A DNA stretch of 64,000 nt from the NCBI GenBank assembly GCA_019745005.1, contig JAIETO010000169.1, positions 1 through 64,000 on the forward strand, given 5' to 3'. Shown here piece by piece: positions 28,562 to 36,418 of the stretch. Position numbers and translations under genes: made by a program. Within the stretch, counting starts at the first letter, position 1. Each line of letters begins with the position of its first letter. A model generated the notes under the pieces. It saw nothing but the letters and a program-made list of their open reading frames with translations, made no database searches and was not told where the DNA came from. The DNA comes from Burkholderiaceae bacterium (GTDB taxonomy: Bacteria > Pseudomonadota > Gammaproteobacteria > Burkholderiales > Burkholderiaceae_D).

Positions 28562-29014
28562 TTACGTCCCAATTGTGGTAAAAGGCAATGCCGTTCCTGT
28601 TGCAGTCCCATTACCATGTACTGCGTTGCAGACACCCGTTACGCCTCGCGCCACAGAGATGTCTGCCGCCAAATAGATAGTGCCTTGCACAGTCGGATTT
28701 GGAATCGCGCCGACCACTATGGTACGGGTGGGCAGCAACAACCCTGCGACACCTGCGCAGTTTGTAATGGTTGAACACTGCCCTGGGGTTGATACAAAAT
28801 TGAGTGCCGCGCAAGACGCATAATTGATCGACGCTGCGGAACTTAAGCCCCCAGCTATTCCCGCAGCAGCGGATGTGTTTGCTGAACCCGACAAATCAAC
28901 AAATCTAGGCAATGCCGTTGCCGCCAAAATACCTAAAATAACAATCACCATGACCAATTCAATCAAGGTGAAACCAGATTGGGTACGTGATACGGAAATG
29001 GATGTGTGTTTCAT
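28562..29014 (-). CDS. MSHA major-pilin-like prepilin (second copy)
   Basis: SGFTLIELVMVIVILGILAATALPRFVDLSGSA. Confidence 0.85.
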   Translation of the reverse strand: MKHTSISVSRTQSGFTLIELVMVIVILGILAATALPRFVDLSGSANTSAAAGIAGGLSSAASINYASCAALNFVSTPGQCSTITNCAGVAGLLLPTRTIVVGAIPNPTVQGTIYLAADISVARGVTGVCNAVHGNGTATGTALPFTTIGT

Positions 29015-29088
29015 GTGCGTCTCCTCAAAAAAACTACAATGTCGCCGCCACCAAGTTGCTGGCGGCGGCGATTAAATCTCATGCAAAC

Positions 29089-29559
29089 TTAGGTGCAATT
29101 TGCCACCGTCACCGCCGCATTGCTGTACGTCGGCGCGCTACCCGCTGCAGGTACGGTGTATGTCACCGCACAAGCTGGGTGGCTGGCATCTGGCGTGACG
29201 GTAAAAACCGTCGCTGTGCTGGCTAATACGTATTCAGGAAACGCCGCGCCGGCAGCCGTTGCAAAACCTGCAGCATGCCCTATCGATACGTTTGTACTTT
29301 GCGGATAACCGTTTGCCATCGTAATGACCGAACCTTCAAGTGCAACAGACGCGTCAGGTGCTAAGTCTTGCGTGAGCTGCACAGAGTGCGCCAACGCAGC
29401 GGCTGCCTTTAACGAGCCCAGAGCCGCGTTCATTTTTGCGATACGCGCATCCGTTTGTAGCGCAGCGAAACGCGGTAAAGCAAAGGCGGACAGAATGCCC
29501 AAAATCGTAATTACAACGATTAATTCAATGAGGGTGAAACCAGATTGATTTTTTTTCAT
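29089..29559 (-). CDS. MSHA major-pilin-like prepilin
   Basis: SGFTLIELIVVITILGILSAFALPRFAALQTDAR; MshA-like C-terminal region. Confidence 0.85.
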   Translation of the reverse strand: MKKNQSGFTLIELIVVITILGILSAFALPRFAALQTDARIAKMNAALGSLKAAAALAHSVQLTQDLAPDASVALEGSVITMANGYPQSTNVSIGHAAGFATAAGAAFPEYVLASTATVFTVTPDASHPACAVTYTVPAAGSAPTYSNAAVTVANCT

Positions 29560-29867
29560 GACAGATCCTTACAAGAGAACAAAACGATGAAGATGAATCG
29601 AAAAAACGAGATCAAAAGAACACGAAGAATCACCCACAGAGGCGAGCTGAAACTACCCTTCAGCCAGATTGTTGCCACTCAGCAAATCATACACCCATTT
29701 TTACAGGTCAAACGCCGCTCCATGTCGCATTAACGCATCAACTAAGCAAAACCTGATATTACGCAACAAAGATTCACAATTGCAGTGTAACACGATCACA
29801 TAGCTTGTCAAAAAAACGTATCAGACAACCCACAAAAACCTACGCCTCTAGCGGCAACGATAGACGA

Positions 29868-31097
29868 TTATCGGCGTAAGGCCACTTTGCCCAAGTCCCA
29901 AATCGGTAAGAATATACCCAATGCCAGCACGAGTACCATGGCGCCCAAAATGACAATTAAAATGGGCTCAATATTTGATGACAAGGTCTTCAGTTCATAT
30001 TCCACCTCATGTTCATACATCAGCGCAATTTCGTCCATCAAATCATCAATGGCACCAGACTCTTCACCCACCGCCACCATTTGCAGCACGACTGGGGTAA
30101 AGACTTTTGCACCCACGGCGCAGCGGTAAATGCTTTCGCCGCGCTCCACCCCATCACGCATGTGCTCAATGCGGCTCGCGATAAAGGTGTTGTCGACCGT
30201 TTGTGCCACCACGTTTAAGGCTTGCACGATAGGCACACCGCTTTTACTCGATAGCGCAAAACTGCGGGCGAAGCGCGCTAATGTCGCTTTCAAAACGATT
30301 CGGCCTACGATTGGTAACTGCAATTTCAGGCGGTCCCAGACAAGCCGACCCGGCGGGCTGGCGATGAAAATTCGCATCGCGACTATGGCGGCAACCAGTA
30401 ATGCTGCCAACACGTACCAGTAATTCACGAAAAAATCAGAAATACCAATCAGTATGCGCGTCATGAATGGTAATTCAGCGTTAAAGCCTTTAAACACTTT
30501 TGCAAACGCGGGTATCACCCAAATATTGATGACCACCATTGCAATGACCATCGTGGCCACCACAAACATCGGGTAACGCAAGGCGGTTTTTACGCGCTCA
30601 CGCATTTCGCGTTCAAATTCTAAATGGCCATACAAGCGCAAAAAGATGTTTTCTAAATTACCCGTCAGTTCACCAACCCGCACCATGCTGATGTAAAACG
30701 CTGAAAACGCATTCGGATAGCGGCGCATAGCCGATGAAAGCTCCCGCCCCGCATCTAAGGATTCACGCAAATCCTGAATCAATTTTGCAAATGCTTTGTT
30801 GATTGCCGACTCTTGCAAACCCGTCAGTCCACGCATGATGGGCACACCTGACTTCAGCAAGGTGTAGAGTTGGCGGCTAAATAACTGCACATCAATTGGC
30901 CGTACTTTATCGGCAAAAATTTGATTCCAGAATCGCTTTGCGCCATCGCCATTTGGATTGCTTGTCGCATTAATTTGGACTGGAGTGATGCCAGTGCTCA
31001 CAAGTTGGTTGGCGACACCACCACTGTCGATGCCTTTCAGCACACCTTCCACCAACTCGCCGCGTGCGTTGCGCGCTTTATAGGCAAAAAATGGCAT
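29868..31097 (-). CDS. mshG: MSHA inner membrane platform protein MshG (PilC/GspF family)
   Basis: MPFFAYKARNARGELVEG; two GspF domains. Confidence 0.92.
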   Translation of the reverse strand: MPFFAYKARNARGELVEGVLKGIDSGGVANQLVSTGITPVQINATSNPNGDGAKRFWNQIFADKVRPIDVQLFSRQLYTLLKSGVPIMRGLTGLQESAINKAFAKLIQDLRESLDAGRELSSAMRRYPNAFSAFYISMVRVGELTGNLENIFLRLYGHLEFEREMRERVKTALRYPMFVVATMVIAMVVINIWVIPAFAKVFKGFNAELPFMTRILIGISDFFVNYWYVLAALLVAAIVAMRIFIASPPGRLVWDRLKLQLPIVGRIVLKATLARFARSFALSSKSGVPIVQALNVVAQTVDNTFIASRIEHMRDGVERGESIYRCAVGAKVFTPVVLQMVAVGEESGAIDDLMDEIALMYEHEVEYELKTLSSNIEPILIVILGAMVLVLALGIFLPIWDLGKVALRR

Positions 31098-31102
31098 CGC
31101 GC

Positions 31103-32806
31103 TTATTCCTCTTGCTCATTGCTAATACGCATCGCTTCACCTACCGTGGTCACGCCAGACAAAACCAACTCCGTCGCATGTTTGCGCAAGGTATGTCCGC
31201 CCATTTGCTGTTTTGCTACCCGCATAAAATGCGCGGCATCTTCGTTGTGCGTGGCAGCCACCACTGGCGAAGTCATTTCCAAAAGTTCATACACCCCAAT
31301 ACGGCCACGATAACCCGTGCCATTGCAGTGCCCACAGCCACGTCCAGCATGGTAGGTGTGCTGATCAACTTGTCCCAATAAATCATGGCTGAGCCATTCC
31401 CGTTCATGCGGCGAAATACTGTGCACTTGGCGGCAACTTTCACAGATCACGCGCACCAAACGCTGTGCCAACACCGCTTGCAAAGAGCTGCCCATCATGT
31501 AACGCGGCACGCCCATATCTAACAAGCGAATCGGCGTACTCACCGCGTCGTTGGTATGCAGCGTGGATAAGACCAAATGCCCCGTCATCGCAGCACGCAT
31601 GCCAATTTGTGCGGTTTCTTGGTCGCGCATTTCACCTAGCAACAGCACATCCGGATCTTGCCGCAAAGACGCACGCAAAACCTTGGCGAAGGTCAGGTCA
31701 ATTTTTTCATTCACTTGCACTTGATTGACGCCAGGCAAACGATATTCCACCGGGTCTTCTACTGTGATTAATTTTTTTTCCTGCGTATTCAATTCAGACA
31801 AGGCGCCGTACAAAGTGGTGGTCTTGCCACTGCCCGTGGGTCCTGTCACCAAAACTAATCCATTTGGCCGCTTAATGATGGAACGAAAGCGCTCTAGCAT
31901 GGCCTTGGGCATGCCCAAGCGATCTAAATTCAACGCGCCACCACCTTGATTGAGCAAACGCATAACGATCGATTCACCAAATTGCGTTGGCATGGTGGAG
32001 ATACGCACATCAATTTGTTGTTGTCGCACTTTAATCACAAAACGTCCGTCTTGCGGCGCACGTTTTTCTGAAATATCCATGTCTGACATCAGCTTCAAAC
32101 GCAGGGCTAAAGAGCCTGCAATTTTCGCGTCGGCTTCGGTCTGTAAATGCAAGACACCATCGATACGGAAACGAATTTGCAAGCGCTTTTCTTGCGGTTC
32201 GATATGCACGTCAGACGCGCGGATTTGGGTGGCGTCGTCAAATACCGACTGCAACAACTTCACTACCGGCGCATCTTCTGAGCCTGGAGCCAAACCGGCC
32301 GAACCGAACTCCACACTGGTTTCACCCAGTTCTTGTTCAAGTTCACGGGCAAAATCGGTGATCTCTTCTGTACGACGATAAACGTTATCGATCGTGGCTA
32401 AGAGCTCAGTTTCATTCACAACAGCAAGAACAATATTGCGTTTTACAAGTCGCGTGATTTCATCGTAGGCAAATAAGTCGGTTGGATCTGCCATACCGAC
32501 AAGCATGGCGGGCTCTTGATCGTCTAAAACAATGGCACGAAAACGGCGTGCTTGAATTTCAGACAGCAAACGCACTGCCGTCGGCTTAATATTGGTTTGC
32601 TTGAGATTGAGATAGGGAATATTTAATTGCCGCGCCAAGGCGCTGGAGATTTGCTCTTCAGTGACAAAACCATTTTCCACGAACAAACGGCCCAGCTTGC
32701 GCCCGGTGCGCTTTTGTTCGGCTAAGGCGAATTGCAACTGCTCTTCCGACATGAGCTTTTGTTGCAAAAGGATTTCGCCTAGTCGAATTTTCTCCGGTCT
32801 TGCCAT
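31103..32806 (-). CDS. mshE: MSHA assembly ATPase MshE (PilB/GspE family)
   Basis: N-terminal MshEN-like domain, Walker A GPTGSGKTTTLYGAL, CESCRQ / GRGCGHCNGTGYRGR zinc motif. Confidence 0.93.
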   Translation of the reverse strand: MARPEKIRLGEILLQQKLMSEEQLQFALAEQKRTGRKLGRLFVENGFVTEEQISSALARQLNIPYLNLKQTNIKPTAVRLLSEIQARRFRAIVLDDQEPAMLVGMADPTDLFAYDEITRLVKRNIVLAVVNETELLATIDNVYRRTEEITDFARELEQELGETSVEFGSAGLAPGSEDAPVVKLLQSVFDDATQIRASDVHIEPQEKRLQIRFRIDGVLHLQTEADAKIAGSLALRLKLMSDMDISEKRAPQDGRFVIKVRQQQIDVRISTMPTQFGESIVMRLLNQGGGALNLDRLGMPKAMLERFRSIIKRPNGLVLVTGPTGSGKTTTLYGALSELNTQEKKLITVEDPVEYRLPGVNQVQVNEKIDLTFAKVLRASLRQDPDVLLLGEMRDQETAQIGMRAAMTGHLVLSTLHTNDAVSTPIRLLDMGVPRYMMGSSLQAVLAQRLVRVICESCRQVHSISPHEREWLSHDLLGQVDQHTYHAGRGCGHCNGTGYRGRIGVYELLEMTSPVVAATHNEDAAHFMRVAKQQMGGHTLRKHATELVLSGVTTVGEAMRISNEQEE

Positions 32807-32847
32807 GCAGCTCTCCTGTGACCTTTTTGTGTCGATGTCGATTCTTA

Positions 32848-32947
32848 TTCCATTTCCAAATCAATTGTGTCTAGGCGACGAGCCGCAGACAGTGCTGTAG
32901 CACGGCAAGGCGAAGGCAACAACGACACGATAGCTTTAGAAATGGAA
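32848..32947 (+). mobile_element. Correia-like 100-bp element (family 1), copy 2
   Basis: TTCCATTTCCAAATCAATTGTGTC ... GAAATGGAA; flanks TTA 32845-32847 and TTA 32948-32950. Confidence 0.87.
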
Positions 32948-32978
32948 TTACGTGAAAATACAGCGATGCAGCAAAACC

Positions 32979-33917
32979 TTAATCCAGATCCGCCATGACT
33001 TTCAAATGCGCAACAACACTGCGCCCTAGCGCGGATAGGTTATACCCGCCTTCCAAGCAACTGACAATTCGCCCATTTGCGTATTGGCTTGCAATGCGCA
33101 TAATTTGTTGCGTCATCCACGCATAATCTGCCTCAACCAAGCCCATTTGCCCCATATCATCTTCGCGGTGCGCATCAAACCCAGCGGAGATAAAAATCAT
33201 TTCAGGCTGATGTAAATGCAGCGCAGGCAACCAGGTATCCAGCACGATCTTACGCACTACGTCCCCGTACGAATGGGCGGGAACGGGCACGTTATACATG
33301 TTCGCCGCTGGCTGCTCGGTGCCAGAATAAGGGTAAAAAGGGTGTTGAAAAAAACTCACCATTAAGACTCGCGGGTCGCCAGCAAAGGCCGCTTCTGTGC
33401 CATTGCCATGATGCACATCGAAATCCACCACGGCGACGCGCTGCAAGCCGCGTTTTTCCAGCGCATATTTCGCGGCAACGGCAACGTTATTGACCAAACA
33501 AAAACCCATTGCCTCAACAGGCGTCGCATGATGGCCCGGCGGGCGAATTGAGCAGAAGGCGTTCGCAACCTCGCCATCAATCACGGCATCCGTCGCTGCA
33601 ATAGCAGCACCCGCCGCACGCAATGCGGCGCGCCACGAATGGGCATTTAAGCAGGTATCGGCATCAAGCGAAAAGTAGGCCTCTTCGCTTGTCGAACTGG
33701 GACTATTTTCGATAATGCGAGCGATCGATGCTGGCGTATGCACGCGTACGATGTCACACATTTGCGCTAAGGGCGCCTCGCGGTGCTCAAGCAAGCTATC
33801 AATGCGACTCGAAATAAGTTGATCTTGTATCGCTTGCAAGCGCTGCGGTGATTCAGGATGCCAGGTTCCCATTTCGTGCCGAGCGCAATCGGCATGGGAA
33901 AAAAATGCGGTCGTCAT
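32979..33917 (-). CDS. Histone deacetylase family protein
   Basis: RPPGHHA, FDVHHGNGTEAAF, SAGFDAHREDDMGQM. Confidence 0.92.
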   Translation of the reverse strand: MTTAFFSHADCARHEMGTWHPESPQRLQAIQDQLISSRIDSLLEHREAPLAQMCDIVRVHTPASIARIIENSPSSTSEEAYFSLDADTCLNAHSWRAALRAAGAAIAATDAVIDGEVANAFCSIRPPGHHATPVEAMGFCLVNNVAVAAKYALEKRGLQRVAVVDFDVHHGNGTEAAFAGDPRVLMVSFFQHPFYPYSGTEQPAANMYNVPVPAHSYGDVVRKIVLDTWLPALHLHQPEMIFISAGFDAHREDDMGQMGLVEADYAWMTQQIMRIASQYANGRIVSCLEGGYNLSALGRSVVAHLKVMADLD

Positions 33918-34127
33918 AAGCTTTATTCTAATATTGGGTTGCTGGGCTTGCCTTATGTCTCATACGGGCTTTGCCCTGAGTTTCAACCTATTTTTTGGTT
34001 TTGGCAAATACATCAAATTTTTCGCAAGAAAATCCGCGCAAAAACACAAAATGCAAGCAATCGGTTTACACTTCCTAGCGCCAACCTGCGCACCATTTAT
34101 TCCAGACCCTCTTTTAAAGGCTAAAAC

Positions 34128-35048
34128 ATGTTTGCGAAAGTTCACGACGTTGCCAAACAAGTCAATCAAGTTATTATCGGAAAAGAGGGGCAAATTAGGC
34201 AAGCATTGGTTTGTCTGCTTGCTGGCGGACACCTACTCATCGAGGATGTGCCCGGCGTGGGCAAGACCACCTTGGCACATGCCTTGGCGATTTCACTTGG
34301 CTTACAATTTAATCGACTGCAATTTACCAGCGATCTTTTGCCAGCCGACGTCATTGGCGTCTCCGTTTTCGCGCGCGAAAAAAGCCAGTTTGTATTCCAT
34401 CCTGGCCCTATCTTTACGCAAGTTTTGTTGGCGGACGAAATCAACCGTGCCACACCGAAAACCCAATCGGCGCTACTGGAGGCGATGGAAGAGCAGCAAG
34501 TCACTGCCGAAGGCCAAACCCGCACCCTACCCCATCCTTTTTTCGTTATTGCAACGCAAAATCCAACCCACCAAGTGGGTACGTTTGCCTTACCTGAATC
34601 CCAACTTGACCGCTTTTTAATGTGCTTATCGCTGGGCTACCCCGATGCAGCGGCGGAACGGGCATTGCTCATGGGTGAGGATAGACGCAGCCTGCTGCGC
34701 AATATGCACGCTGTTATGCGCCCAGAGGAACTAATCGAAGTACAGGGCGCGCTGCGGCAGATTCATACGTCCGCTTCGCTAATTGATTACGTACAGTCGC
34801 TTGCACACGCCACACGATCTGGCGAATTTTTTGCCGAAGGCATGAGCCCGCGCGCAGCAATTGCTTTGGTGCAGGCCGCTCGTGCTTGGGCGGCATTGGA
34901 AGGCCGTGACCATGTGATTCCCGAAGATGTACAAGCCGTTTTGAACCCGGTGATTGCACATCGCTTACGTCCGTTGAAATCAAACAGCGGCAAGATCAGT
35001 GCAAGTAGCGAGTTGCTGACCAAGCTCATGATGAGCGTTGCGGTGTAG
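34128..35048 (+). CDS. MoxR family AAA ATPase
   Basis: EDVPGVGKTTLAHALA, LLADEINRATPKTQSALLEAMEE. Confidence 0.93.
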   Translation: MFAKVHDVAKQVNQVIIGKEGQIRQALVCLLAGGHLLIEDVPGVGKTTLAHALAISLGLQFNRLQFTSDLLPADVIGVSVFAREKSQFVFHPGPIFTQVLLADEINRATPKTQSALLEAMEEQQVTAEGQTRTLPHPFFVIATQNPTHQVGTFALPESQLDRFLMCLSLGYPDAAAERALLMGEDRRSLLRNMHAVMRPEELIEVQGALRQIHTSASLIDYVQSLAHATRSGEFFAEGMSPRAAIALVQAARAWAALEGRDHVIPEDVQAVLNPVIAHRLRPLKSNSGKISASSELLTKLMMSVAV

Positions 35049-35084
35049 TGCGGGAGTAGCGTGCGTTAAAGTGTTATGAAATTC

Positions 35085-35277
35085 GGCTATGTTCAGTTTG
35101 GGTCTTGATGAGATACAAGGAAAGTCAAAAGTCTTACCGCAGAGCCGCAGAGGCCGCAAAGAGTAAAGATTTTCTCTGCGACCTTTGCGACTCTGCGGCG
35201 AGACTTTAATTCATTGGCCACCGACAAAGCATTAGGATTCACTAAAGTCTTAAGCAACATTCAATCTGAACATAGCC
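35085..35277. mobile_element. Family-4 non-autonomous element, copy B (193 bp, 8-bp duplication)
   Basis: GGCTATGTTCAG ... CAACATTCAATCTGAACATAGCC; perfect flanks TGAAATTC 35077-35084 and 35278-35285; internal CCGCAGAG-type palindrome. Confidence 0.85.
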
Positions 35278-35288
35278 TGAAATTCGAT

Positions 35289-35360
35289 ATACTTAGCCGA
35301 GTAAAAATATACAACGCTTGATTAATAAGCGCGATACTAGGTATTTTTTAATATACTCCC
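35289..35360. repeat. ATAC-N8-GTAT AT-rich module (b)
   Basis: ATACTTAGCCGAGTAA ... CGCTTGATTAATAAGCG ... AATATACTCCC. Confidence 0.6.
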
Positions 35361-35410
35361 TATAAATGCGTGAATTGATCAATTTGACTGGCAAGCAAAA
35401 GCAAACTTGA

Positions 35411-36418
35411 ATGAACCCTTTCGCCTACCTTAAAGAGAAAGTAAAAAAAATCGTGCTGCTCGAACAGTATCCCGAATCTGGTGAGGTATTTTTAAAGCAG
35501 CGCCGCGTTTTCACGTTGCCAAATAAACCCGGCCTAATGTTTGTATTGATGTTGGTTGTTTTGTTTGTCGCTGCCACCAATTACTCGCTCAACCTCGGCT
35601 TTGCATTGACCTACGTGTTAGGTGCAGTCGCTTGGGTCAATACCTTTTTTGGATTTCGTAATCTGGCTTACTTACATTTGGCGCCTGGCGCGGCCAATCC
35701 GGTTTTCGCTGGCGAGGAAGTGCTATTCACCGTGCACCTGATCAACCGCCGCAAGAATCATCGTTATGCCTTGCATGTCGGTTTTGCCGACAAAGGTCAT
35801 GTGGCGCAAGCAGTGGATATTGCACCTGAGAGCCGCACATCCCTGCAACTCAGCCACGCCACTACCCAACGGGGGCTGCTGGCGATTCCGCGCATCCGGT
35901 TGGAAACCTGGTTTCCGCTTGGACTACTGCGGGTTTGGAGCACTTGGCTACCCGATATGAAGGCACTGGTTTATCCTCAACCAGAAAGCCACGCGCCTCC
36001 TTTACCGTTTTCTGGCGTTGCGAATCAAGATGGTCAGGGTCATGCCGGTGATGAAGATTTTTCTGGCGTGCGCGCTTACCAAAGCGGCGACGCGTTGAAA
36101 CACTTGGCATGGAAGCACATTGCCAGGGTTGACATCGAGTCGGGTGGCTCGCTGATTACAAAACAATTTTCCGGCGGCTCAGCGAGTGATTTACTTTTAA
36201 ATTTTGCGGACTTGCCTAGCAACCTCGATTTGGAACTGCGCCTATCACGACTCACCAGTTGGGTCTTAGCTGCTGAGGAGACTGGCTTGCCATATGGTTT
36301 TCGCCTGGGCACGACGTATTTCCCGCCCGCCGTAGGCGAATTGCATCGCGCAAATTGTTTGCGGGCGCTTGCGCTGTATGGCATCGACGAACCCCTCGCG
36401 GAGTCTCAACCCTCATGA
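35411..36418 (+). CDS. DUF58 domain protein
   Basis: Two TM helices; GVRAYQSGDALKHLAWKHIARV motif, next to moxR. Confidence 0.9.
   Translation: MNPFAYLKEKVKKIVLLEQYPESGEVFLKQRRVFTLPNKPGLMFVLMLVVLFVAATNYSLNLGFALTYVLGAVAWVNTFFGFRNLAYLHLAPGAANPVFAGEEVLFTVHLINRRKNHRYALHVGFADKGHVAQAVDIAPESRTSLQLSHATTQRGLLAIPRIRLETWFPLGLLRVWSTWLPDMKALVYPQPESHAPPLPFSGVANQDGQGHAGDEDFSGVRAYQSGDALKHLAWKHIARVDIESGGSLITKQFSGGSASDLLLNFADLPSNLDLELRLSRLTSWVLAAEETGLPYGFRLGTTYFPPAVGELHRANCLRALALYGIDEPLAESQPS

Noticed and set aside
15489-32806. Type II secretion or classical type IVa pilus locus
   Set aside because: MshN/M/L/O/P/Q-type genes and order fit MSHA better
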